Origin: an uncultured Gammaproteobacteria bacterium
GTDB lineage: Bacteria; Pseudomonadota; Gammaproteobacteria; UBA9214
Length of the DNA: 5,242 bases
NCBI GenBank assembly: GCA_905480065.1
Contig: CAJQOV010000102.1
Coordinates: 1-5,242 of the forward strand
Direction: 5' to 3'
A model generated the notes under the pieces. It made no database searches and was not told the DNA's origin. It was given only the letters and a program-made list of their open reading frames with translations. Each line of letters opens with the position of its first letter. The stretch's first letter is position 1. Shown here piece by piece: positions 1 to 5,242 of this stretch. A program made the position numbers and the translations under genes.

Positions 1-415
1 CCTCAACTCGGCTATTACCGTAGCCCTGTGTTGCCTGTGGCCGACGCTGATAAATACGACGGTTGGTGTTGCCGGTCTCGATCGCGACCTGGTGAACGTG
101 AGCCGGGTGATGTCACTGTCGCCTTGGGTGCACGTGCGCAAGATCGTTATTCCGGCGGCTATTCCGATGATTTTTACCGGACTGCGACTGTCCCTGGCCA
201 CGGGTTGGATGGTGCTGATCGCGGCCGAAATGCTGGCGCAGAATCCGGGGTTGGGAAAGTTCGTCTGGGATGAGTTCCAGAACGGCAGTTCCAACTCGCT
301 GGGTCGTATCATGGTCGCGGTGTTTACCATCGGATTTATCGGATTTTTGCTGGACCGCGGCATGCTGTTTTTACAGGGCAAGGTTTCCTGGGACAAGGAA
401 GCAGTGCTGCGCTAG
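1..415 (+). CDS. nrtB: Nitrate-type ABC transporter permease, 3' end (partial)
   Basis: This is the C-terminal part (137 residues, reading from base 2) of an inner-membrane permease that would carry nitrate, nitrite or a similar anion with the ATPase encoded next. The frame is open to the window edge, so the true start lies upstream; the GTG at 92 is internal. The segment LWPTLINTTVGVAGLD followed by VNVSRVMSLSPWVHVRKIVIPAAIPMIFTGLRLS is the cytoplasmic EAA-type loop that docks on the ATPase, with the typical spacing to the I-x-x-P motif. Hydrophobic stretches at TVALCCLW, ATGWMVLIAA and IMVAVFTIGFIGFLLDRGM fit the last membrane helices, and the end VSWDKEAVLR is a short cytoplasmic tail. The LWPTLINT form favours the NrtB subfamily over taurine or sulfonate permeases (SsuC/TauC), but substrate cannot be fixed from sequence alone. 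Confidence 0.9.
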   Translation, partial: LNSAITVALCCLWPTLINTTVGVAGLDRDLVNVSRVMSLSPWVHVRKIVIPAAIPMIFTGLRLSLATGWMVLIAAEMLAQNPGLGKFVWDEFQNGSSNSLGRIMVAVFTIGFIGFLLDRGMLFLQGKVSWDKEAVLR

Positions 416-463
416 AACAAACATAAATACTTAAAGCATAGAGAATCTCAACTGGAGTTATGC

Positions 464-1336
464 ATGACTGACAAACATTTGAATATTGATCACGTGTCGA
501 TGGTGTTCGATACCCCGAGCGGCCCCTTCACTGCGCTGGAAAATGTTGACCTGGTGATGTCGGAAGGCGAGTACGTGTCGCTGATCGGGCACTCGGGCTG
601 TGGCAAGTCGACCGTGCTCAATATTGTTGCCGGCCTGCTGCAGGCCTCCACCGGCGGGGTGGTGCTGGATGGTACCGAGGTCGATGAACCGGGACCCGAG
701 CGCGCCGTGGTGTTTCAGCACCACTCACTGCTTCCCTGGCTGACGGCCTACGAAAATGTTGAACTTGCCGTCAAGCAGGTCTTCAAGGGCAAGAAAAGCA
801 AGGCCGAGATGCATGACTGGATCGAGCACAATCTGAAACTGGTGCACATGGAACATGCCATGGACAAGTTGCCGGGTGAGATATCCGGTGGCATGAAACA
901 GCGGGTGGGTATTGCGCGCGCGCTTGCCATGCAACCCAAGGTGCTGTTGATGGACGAACCGTTCGGTGCCCTGGATGCACTGACCCGGGCGCATATGCAG
1001 GACTCTCTCATGGAGATCCATGCCGAGCTGGGTAATACCGTCATCATGATTACCCATGACGTGGACGAGGCGGTACTGTTGTCTGACCGTATCGTCATGA
1101 TGACCAATGGACCGGCAGCGACGATCGGGGAAATTCTCGATATCAGGCTGGAGCGTCCGCGTGACCGGGTGGCACTGGCAGACAGCCCCGAATACAACCA
1201 CTATCGTGCGTCTGTGCTGAAATTCCTCTACGAGCGCCAGCGCAGACCCGGGTCAGACGACAGCAAACCGGTTGATGAGCATGGCAGTGATGACAAGGCG
1301 CTGAAGATTGTCTCGAGTAACAGCGCGGCTGCCTGA
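464..1336 (+). CDS. nrtD: Nitrate-type ABC transporter ATP-binding protein
   Basis: This 290-residue cytoplasmic ATPase powers the permease encoded 48 bases upstream. All ABC motifs are intact: Walker A GHSGCGKST (residues 42-50), Q-loop Gln85, signature SGGMKQR (141-147), Walker B VLLMDEP (160-166) and switch His198 in MITHD. The Q-loop context FQHHSLLPWLTAYENV and the ERPRDR segment after the H-loop are characteristic of the nitrate/sulfonate/cyanate import group, closest to NrtD/NrtC. The ATG at 464 is preceded by GGAG at 454-457 with good spacing; the ATG at 460 runs into a stop after three codons. The protein ends in a polar tail (about residues 255-290, ending SSNSAAA) of low complexity, a little longer than the usual core. 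There is no C-terminal NrtA-like sensing domain, so it is the short NrtD type rather than cyanobacterial NrtC. No nitrate reductase gene follows directly. Confidence 0.92.
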   Translation: MTDKHLNIDHVSMVFDTPSGPFTALENVDLVMSEGEYVSLIGHSGCGKSTVLNIVAGLLQASTGGVVLDGTEVDEPGPERAVVFQHHSLLPWLTAYENVELAVKQVFKGKKSKAEMHDWIEHNLKLVHMEHAMDKLPGEISGGMKQRVGIARALAMQPKVLLMDEPFGALDALTRAHMQDSLMEIHAELGNTVIMITHDVDEAVLLSDRIVMMTNGPAATIGEILDIRLERPRDRVALADSPEYNHYRASVLKFLYERQRRPGSDDSKPVDEHGSDDKALKIVSSNSAAA

Positions 1337-1564
1337 TCCGTTAGACGGGCTTGCAATAATACTTCAGCATGGAAGGTCTGCCTTGCCCTTTAGTAGTGAT
1401 GCAACACGCAGCTGCACGGCAAAGCGCGGTGGTTTTCATACAAAACGTTCTCACCTGGCCGAGGTGCTGCCAGACGGACAGTGCAAATGATCGAGGCGAG
1501 CTGACCAGCATGTTGGCCGGAATCCCTCTGCAGCCAGTCTGGTTTTACGAGGAGCGTTATCGTG

Positions 1565-1604
1565 GTACGGCGCAGGCGCAGTTACTTCAGTGCCTGCGCC
1601 GTAC
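1565..1604. repeat. Perfect 13-bp inverted repeat (hairpin or operator)
   Basis: The arm gtacggcgcaggc at 1565-1577 is matched exactly by its reverse complement at 1592-1604, with a 14-base spacer. In RNA the stem could extend inward by a G-U and a C-G pair, leaving a 10-base loop. No T-run follows on either strand (the + side continues gctcgcagataatata), so it is not a standard intrinsic terminator. It lies about 100 bases before the glutaminase start, where a leader hairpin or a dimeric regulator's operator would be plausible. Confidence 0.6.
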
Positions 1605-1692
1605 GCTCGCAGATAATATAGATCGAGTGCCTCAGGTTCTGTGGATATGGCGGGTGAATGTCAAATTATGAACGTCAGCAGTAAATCTGCTC

Positions 1693-1698
1693 AGGAGG
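1693..1698 (+). promoter_or_regulatory. Strong ribosome binding site choosing the glutaminase start
   Basis: A perfect AGGAGG lies 5 bases before the in-frame GTG at 1704. Upstream in-frame starts (GTG 1641, ATG 1668) have no comparable site. Starting at 1704 gives MDSHVNSPIMDYLNDL, close to the N-terminus expected for this glutaminase type. Confidence 0.65.
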
Positions 1699-1703
1699 TT
1701 TAT

Positions 1704-2012
1704 GTGGATAGCCATGTGAATTCACCAATCATGGATTACCTGAATGACCTCAGGGAGAAGTTTGCGGGTGTAGACACGGGTGAGATTGCAGATTATATCC
1801 CCGAGCTTGCCACGGCGAATGGCGACTGGTTCGGTATCTGCGTGGCGACAACCGAAGGTAATGTTTACGAGGTCGGTGAAAGTCGCCAGGAATTTACCAT
1901 ACAGTCGATCTCAAAACCCTTCGTCTACGGGCTGGCGCTTGAAGATAATGGACGCAAGGATATTCTTGAAAAATCGGTGTGGAGCCTACGGGGGACGCCT
2001 TTAATTCAATAA
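1704..2012 (+). CDS. glsA: Glutaminase A, 5' fragment of a frameshifted gene
   Basis: This piece encodes the N-terminal part of a serine-dependent glutaminase, which hydrolyses L-glutamine to glutamate and ammonia in the cytoplasm. The sequence NSPIMDYLNDLREKF, VADYIPELA-type IADYIPELATANGDWFGICV, and the catalytic motif QSISK are typical. The nucleophile is Ser68 and the general base Lys71 (counted from the GTG at 1704). After GRKDILEK the frame departs from the family: it reads SVWSLRGTPLIQ and stops, while the expected continuation (I-G-V-E-P-T-G-D-A-F-N-S) is present in the -1 frame. One missing A in the run at 1969-1973 explains this. Alone, the piece has the nucleophile but lacks the substrate-binding Asn, Glu and Tyr residues, so it should be inactive. 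The frame is also open back to a GTG at 1641, which would add 21 residues. The gene is a pseudogene unless the shift is a sequencing error or is bypassed. Confidence 0.85.
   Translation: MDSHVNSPIMDYLNDLREKFAGVDTGEIADYIPELATANGDWFGICVATTEGNVYEVGESRQEFTIQSISKPFVYGLALEDNGRKDILEKSVWSLRGTPLIQ
1968..1979 (+). other. Frameshift site in glutaminase gene (one A missing)
   Basis: The 5' frame reads gaa-aaa-tcg-gtg; adding one A gives gaa-aaa-atc-ggt-gtg, that is E-K-I-G-V, which matches the family and runs directly into the 3' open frame. The run is five A (1969-1973). The -1 frame has a TGA at 1967-1969, so the crossover must fall within 1970-1973. The heptamer t-gaa-aaa is not a canonical slippery site and five A are few for polymerase slippage. 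Confidence 0.8.
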
Positions 2013-3532
2013 GTCTGGATCCGGTTACAGGGCAGCCGGCTAACCCGATGATCAATGCCGGTGCGATTACGGCTGCCGGTCAGATCATGGGCTACAACAA
2101 TGAAAAGAAGCTGGCCAGGGTTGTGGATATGCTGTCGGCCTACGCAGGTCGTTCACTGGAAGTCGATGAAAGAGTATATCAATCAGAAAGTGAAACCGGC
2201 CATCGCAACCGGGCGATAGGTTACATGCTGAGAAATTTCAATATTCTCGAGGATGACCCGACGGATACACTGGAGCTGTATTTCAAACAATGCTCCGCGT
2301 CTGTTAACTGCCGTGACCTCGCAATAATGGGAGCAACACTGGCAAATGCAGGTATCAATCCCCAGACTCAAAAGCGCGCCATACGTGGTGAGTATGTGGA
2401 AAATGTGCTCAGCGTGATGGGGTCCTGCGGCATGTATGACTATGCGGGAGAATGGATATACAAGGTTGGCATGCCGGCCAAAAGCGGTGTTGCCGGAGGT
2501 GTTGTTGCGGTGCTTCCCGGGAAACTTGGTATTGGTGTGTTTTCCCCGCCACTGGACGCGCGTGGTAACAGTGTGCGCGGGATTGAGGTGTGTAACCGGA
2601 TTTCCATGGACTTCAATCTGCATATGTTTAACGTTGTACAGCCCGCCAAATCGGTTATACGCTGTGCTTATGATGGCTCCCGTATCACGTCAAAGCATCT
2701 GCGAGACAGCATTGAGCGCGAGCGACTGAAGAAGCAAGGACATCGTATCAAGGTCTATGAAATTCAGGGTGATCTGAACTTTTCAACATCTGAAGTCATC
2801 GTCGATAAAATTGTAAGCATGGTTGATGAAGCCGACTTTTTTATCGTCGACCTCAAGCGCGTGCTGACTATTGACCAGAGTACCTGTCAGCTGTTCTTCC
2901 AGTTGCTACTGAAGCTTGCGCATATCGGAAAGGAGCTGGTGTTTACCAACTGTGATGCTTACCCGCAACTTGAACGCTATATGCGCAGGCACCTGCAGGA
3001 TCGCAGTGATGCAGCCTGGCTGAGCTTTGATGATGACTTTGCGCTGGAATATTGTGAAGACAGGATACTGCAACGTTCAGAGACTGTACCTGCACCCACG
3101 CCACTGGAATCCTTTGAACTGTTCGACAGGTTGAGCAGTGATGAAATTGATATCATCGAAAGCAGGTTTGCCAGACAGCACTACCGGCAAGGCGTTACGA
3201 TTATCCATCAGGGTGAATCTGCAAATAAACTATACCTGCTTGCCCAGGGACAGGTAAGTATAAAAATCACGCTGCCAGATGGAAAAATTAAGCGCCTTGC
3301 TACCCTGTCGCAGGGACTGGTATTTGGTGAGATGGCCTGGATTGAACGTAGTGAACGCTCGGCAGATGTTACGGTTGATTCTGATGCACTCTGCTACACG
3401 CTGGATATTGACGATTTCGATGCCATGATGGCAGATCACAGCCAGATCAAGGTCAAGGTGTTGGGGAACCTGCTGAACATATTCACAAGAAATTTACGCA
3501 AGGCCAATATCGAGATCGGTGTGCTCAGTTAG
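1979..3532 (+). CDS. glsA: Glutaminase A, 3' fragment with STAS and cyclic-nucleotide-binding domains
   Basis: This 517-residue frame continues the glutaminase after the shift; add 92 for numbering in the restored 609-residue protein. Residues 1-220 finish the catalytic domain: NPMINAGA (Asn26), SESETGHRN (Glu70, Asn77), YFKQCS (Tyr101), MYDYAGEW (Tyr153) and AKSGVAGG (Val171). These sit at spacings matching the substrate-binding residues of bacterial glutaminases. Residues about 257-360 form a STAS domain (IKVYEIQGDLNFSTSE, FFIVDLKRVLTIDQSTCQLF). Residues about 379-500 form a cyclic-nucleotide-binding domain with GESANKLYLLAQGQVSI and FGEMAWIERSERSADVTV; the ligand-contacting Glu451 and Arg460 are kept. 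E. coli glutaminases of about 310 residues lack both extra domains. The GTG at 1979 is only the first start codon in the frame. Without the 5' piece the catalytic Ser-Lys pair is missing, although STAS and the nucleotide domain could still fold if made. The stop is TAG at 3530. Confidence 0.88.
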   Translation: MEPTGDAFNSISLDPVTGQPANPMINAGAITAAGQIMGYNNEKKLARVVDMLSAYAGRSLEVDERVYQSESETGHRNRAIGYMLRNFNILEDDPTDTLELYFKQCSASVNCRDLAIMGATLANAGINPQTQKRAIRGEYVENVLSVMGSCGMYDYAGEWIYKVGMPAKSGVAGGVVAVLPGKLGIGVFSPPLDARGNSVRGIEVCNRISMDFNLHMFNVVQPAKSVIRCAYDGSRITSKHLRDSIERERLKKQGHRIKVYEIQGDLNFSTSEVIVDKIVSMVDEADFFIVDLKRVLTIDQSTCQLFFQLLLKLAHIGKELVFTNCDAYPQLERYMRRHLQDRSDAAWLSFDDDFALEYCEDRILQRSETVPAPTPLESFELFDRLSSDEIDIIESRFARQHYRQGVTIIHQGESANKLYLLAQGQVSIKITLPDGKIKRLATLSQGLVFGEMAWIERSERSADVTVDSDALCYTLDIDDFDAMMADHSQIKVKVLGNLLNIFTRNLRKANIEIGVLS

Positions 3533-3582
3533 CTAGTACCGGACGCTGGATAAGGCCGCTTCGATTGAACGAAGTCGTCACT

Positions 3583-3750
3583 ATGGCCAGGTTTTCAATA
3601 TTTACCTATGATCTCGCACACTCGAACCCGGCGTATGAATTCCCGTGTTGCGCAACGCTGATCGAGCGCTACCCGCTTCAGGTATGGAAGGGGATTGTTG
3701 TATTGCTTGTTGCCGTGAAACTGTATTTGATGTTTCGGCAGTCTGGCTGA
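3583..3750 (+). CDS. Possible small single-pass membrane protein
   Basis: The product is 55 residues from the ATG at 3583: a polar N-terminal half (MARFSIFTYDLAHSNPAYEF) and one hydrophobic C-terminal helix (VWKGIVVLLVAVKLYLMF) before a basic end. Only a weak ribosome site (GAAG at 3571-3574) precedes it; a TTG at 3565 would add six residues. It follows the glutaminase by 50 bases on the same strand. I do not recognise a family. The clean hydrophobic block argues for a real small membrane protein, but length alone does not. Confidence 0.35.
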   Translation: MARFSIFTYDLAHSNPAYEFPCCATLIERYPLQVWKGIVVLLVAVKLYLMFRQSG

Positions 3751-3795
3751 ACCAGTAGACACAGGCGTTATTTGCAGTTTTGTGATGTCAGCTTG

Positions 3796-4125
3796 TCACT
3801 TCTGCCCGGGTATATTCAGGCGGCAGTTTGTATTGTTTATGATGTCCAGGATCGCAAGGTAGGCAATCAACATTACAAAAACAGAGTATTCATGGAATGA
3901 CATCGCGCCCTGAAAGTAAACCGCAATGTCCAGCGATATAGCAAAGGATATGACGATAAGTATTTTCAGTAAGCAGGTAAATGGACAGGGTCTGGCGTGC
4001 TGTTTCAGCTGCTCGTGTATGCGAAGTCCGGAATCAGTCACCATGGCGCAGAGAATACCAACATTCTGTGACAGGCGAGTGACGCATCGATTCGCGTGCC
4101 AGCATGCCGAGTGAAATGAAAACAT
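3796..4125 (-). CDS. Possible small two-helix membrane protein
   Basis: This 109-residue reverse-strand frame has two hydrophobic segments: residues about 52-71 (LLKILIVISFAISLDIAVYF) and 81-96 (YSVFVMLIAYLAILDI). The N-terminal 27 residues are Cys/His-rich and look less protein-like, so the internal ATG at 4044 (MVTDSGLRIHEQLKQHARPC, 82 residues) may be the real start. Neither start has a strong ribosome site. It is convergent with the small + frame ending at 3750. No family recognised; it could be a degraded gene. The two membrane segments separated by a short loop are the main support. Confidence 0.35.
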   Translation of the reverse strand: MFSFHSACWHANRCVTRLSQNVGILCAMVTDSGLRIHEQLKQHARPCPFTCLLKILIVISFAISLDIAVYFQGAMSFHEYSVFVMLIAYLAILDIINNTNCRLNIPGQK

Positions 4126-4632
4126 ACTACGCTCGCTGTAGATGAGGTAATAATAAAAATACAGTCATGGCCCTGGTGCGAAGCCCCGGGTTTTGCGGAC
4201 GCTTCTGACAGGTCGATGTAGGGTCTGAGGAGGGCAGGTGTCCTGGCATGGCTGGTTCCTCCATTGATCGTCCCGTTGCGCTAACATCCGCTATCGTTCC
4301 TGGTTAATCACGCAAACAATATGCCTGTGTGAGTGGCGGTCGCCTGCAGGCTGCAGGGTGTTGATCTGTAGGTTGAAATTGAAATCCAGTGAAAGCCGGG
4401 GTGATATTGTTGACGTGTTTCCTGCACAGGATTGGTGCCAGACCCGTGTAGAGTGTAGCAATATTGTTTAGTCCACGAGCTTGTTCAATCAATCGCAGCA
4501 GGTATGTGGCAACCGCCAGTGTCTGCACAATCGCCGTGAGTTTGACCTGTTCAAGACCTGCGTTTAGGTTGTCGAGCATCGATGCGGAGTGCTCCGCATC
4601 CATGAAGAATAATCCGCTGGAACATTTTTCGT
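4126..4632. other. Gene-poor stretch with one weak reverse ORF
   Basis: About 500 bases without a recognised gene. The best open frame is on - from an ATG at 4603 to a stop at 4304 (99 residues, MDAEHSASMLDNLNAGLEQVK...), with an amphipathic N-terminal half (LTAIVQTLAVATYLLRLIEQARGL) but no ribosome site and no family I know. The codon use is not absurd, so a decayed gene is possible. Nothing resembles tRNA or rRNA. Confidence 0.4.
4576..4600. repeat. Overlapping palindromes upstream of peptidase remnant
   Basis: A perfect 10-bp palindrome gcatcgatgc (4576-4585) overlaps an inverted repeat with 8-bp arms gatgcgga / tccgcatc (4581-4588 and 4593-4600) and a 4-base loop. No T-run follows. It ends 32 bases before the ATG at 4633, a position fitting an operator or leader hairpin. 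Confidence 0.45.
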
Positions 4633-4905
4633 ATGACCTATTGTGTTGGTGTCTCACTGAATTCGGGCCTGGTGTTTGTCTCGGACTCGCGCGCTAACGC
4701 AGGTACGTATCAAATCAGTCAGTACGTCAAGCTTTCCAGGCGTCTTGATCAGGGAGAGAGGATCAACATAAATAAGGTAAATAATACCGCGAGACCTCAC
4801 GGCCCCGCGGCGTCAACGAACTACAGGGCCTGGATTACTTACCGCAGCTGGAACTGTTTGCGATTTCCATCGAGGCATCCTTTTTATCGCCTTGATACAC
4901 GGTAA
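4633..4905 (+). pseudogene. Truncated Anbu-type proteasome-like peptidase (N-terminal fragment)
   Basis: The first ~44 residues, MTYCVGVSLNSGLVFVSDSRANAG then ISQYVKL and GERI, match the N-terminus of bacterial proteasome-type (Anbu) peptidases. These are Ntn hydrolases whose Thr becomes the N-terminal nucleophile after Met removal. The expected triad is present: Thr2, Asp18 in SDSR, and Lys33. The GER at 41-43 falls at the family spacing after the Lys, but the core strand that should follow (of the type VLLTAGNLATTQ) is absent; instead the frame reads NINKVNNTARPHG... to a stop at residue 91. Anbu proteins are about 240-250 residues, so some four fifths is missing. I found no continuation in the other two forward frames. 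No transglutaminase, alpha-E or ATP-grasp partner gene, common beside Anbu, is seen here. The residual homology is to about 4765; the remainder is probably random. No good ribosome site precedes the ATG. Confidence 0.6.
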
Positions 4906-5045
4906 TCGTTAGCCAACCCGGGCAGACCATCCTGGCGTGTAATTTCTGACGCAATAACCATTGTCCACGATTCCGGGTCAAACAGAAATCCATCTGTATT
5001 CTGCAGGGAATCAAGGTGACCGTTTGCGGTGTTGCCTGTATTCAT
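4884..5045 (-). pseudogene. TusE/DsrC-like protein, N-terminal fragment
   Basis: The 53-residue product from the ATG at 5045 contains NTDGFLFDPESWTMVIASEI then TRQDGLPGL. This follows the TusE/DsrC pattern G-[FY]-L, Trp five residues later, A-x-x-I, then [DE]-G-[IL]; compare E. coli TusE EGYLKESSQW...LAVVIAENEGISL. The family's helical core (HWEVIRFLRDYY) and its C-terminal conserved cysteines are missing: the frame reads ANDYRVSRR and stops. Full-length members are about 105-115 residues, so roughly half is lost. Without the C-terminal cysteine it could not carry sulfur. The frame extends upstream to a TTG at 5099, and an ATG at 5081 is another possible start; ribosome sites are weak for all. 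The identification rests on a short motif recognised by eye. Confidence 0.45.
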
Positions 5046-5242
5046 GTCGGGATACCATGAAACCTGGCAGGTTTGAGTCATGCCACCGGTGCCAGCCAAT
5101 ACCCTGGCCGGGTAGCAGAAATATCAGCGTGCATCAAACCTCGGCTGACTGGCCAGCTGCGGTCCTGTTTGTGTGCAACGCCTGTTCTCCGGGTTTGAAC
5201 TAGACTCCATGTAGAAGGTGATTCGAGTGAAAGTGAGTGGAG
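5046..5242. other. Right edge, no firm gene
   Basis: Nothing convincing is seen. A 13-base palindrome aacctg-g-caggtt lies at 5061-5073, just upstream of the TusE-like start on -. At the edge a GTG (5227, reading M-K-V-S-G) follows GAAGG at 5214-5218 and could begin a gene that continues outside the window, but five codons cannot support a call. Confidence 0.3.

Larger units (their letters stand above)
1337..1703 (+). other. Intergenic region between transporter and glutaminase
   Basis: This 367-base stretch has no recognisable gene. A 100-residue frame (1369-1671) is open, but its product (MEGLPCPLVV... ending WRVNVKL) matches no family I know, has no good ribosome site and spans the inverted repeat at 1565-1604. 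Its stop overlaps an ATG at 1668 as ATGA, which could suggest coupling to the glutaminase, but the better glutaminase start is downstream. I see no GC hairpin with a T-run after the ATPase stop, so I cannot say where the transporter transcript ends. A promoter for the glutaminase is probable here but I could not place one. Confidence 0.5.

Noticed and set aside
725..1201. Long reverse-strand frames inside the ATPase gene
   Set aside because: They lie antisense to an intact ABC ATPase with all motifs, and their products resemble no protein; they are shadows of high-GC codon use.
1331..1350. Terminator after the ATPase gene
   Set aside because: Only a 4-bp stem (ccgt/acgg) with a 3-base loop and no T-run.
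1967..1975. Programmed -1 frameshift signal
   Set aside because: The heptamer t-gaa-aaa does not allow re-pairing in the P site, and I saw no strong stem-loop or upstream Shine-Dalgarno stimulator; a deletion or sequencing error is simpler.
2183..2623. 146-codon reverse frame within the glutaminase
   Set aside because: Antisense to clearly conserved glutaminase sequence with catalytic residues; no family resemblance.
3542..3579. Terminator after the glutaminase gene
   Set aside because: The hairpin cttcg/cgaag has only five pairs and no T-run follows.
4961..5203. 80-codon forward frame at the right end
   Set aside because: Cys/Pro-rich, no recognisable motif, no ribosome site, and antisense to the more protein-like TusE-type frame.
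5227..5242. Start of a new gene (GTG with GAAGG upstream)
   Set aside because: Only five codons are visible, too few to support a call.
1..5242. CRISPR array, tRNA/rRNA genes, transposase or IS ends
   Set aside because: No regularly spaced repeats, no cloverleaf or rRNA-like sequence, and no transposase frame or terminal repeats were seen.

Overview
The window looks like part of a gammaproteobacterial chromosome. GC content is moderate (roughly 50-55% by eye), and the recognisable genes are of proteobacterial type: a nitrate-type ABC transporter, a glutaminase fused to STAS and cyclic-nucleotide-binding domains, and short stretches resembling the Anbu proteasome-like peptidase and the TusE/DsrC sulfur-relay family. 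Genus or species cannot be read from it.

Layout. (1) 1-415 is the 3' end of an NrtB-type permease gene. 48 bases later comes a complete NrtD/NrtC-type ATPase gene (464-1336), so the two form an operon for nitrate, nitrite or cyanate uptake. (2) 1337-1703 holds no convincing gene but contains a perfect 13-bp inverted repeat (1565-1604). (3) 1704-3532 is a glutaminase (GlsA) gene encoding glutaminase, then STAS, then cyclic-nucleotide-binding domain. It is split by a one-base deletion in an A-run near 1969-1973. The 5' piece carries the catalytic Ser-x-x-Lys motif and the 3' piece carries everything else; with one A restored the product is 609 residues. (4) 3533-4632 is gene-poor, with a possible 55-residue single-pass membrane protein on +, a possible two-helix membrane protein on -, and a weak reverse ORF. 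(5) 4633-5045 appears to hold two truncated genes facing each other: the first ~44 codons of an Anbu-type peptidase (+) and the first ~50 codons of a TusE/DsrC-like protein (-). Both lose family resemblance toward their shared 3' side, as expected if a deletion or rearrangement removed both 3' parts. (6) 5046-5242 shows nothing firm.

Functional picture. The left half concerns nitrogen: import of an oxidised nitrogen source, then a glutaminase whose added domains suggest control by protein partners and by cyclic nucleotide. The right half looks like decaying sequence. The main points of interest are the three-domain glutaminase, its frameshift, and the paired gene remnants. No complete new multi-gene system is evident.
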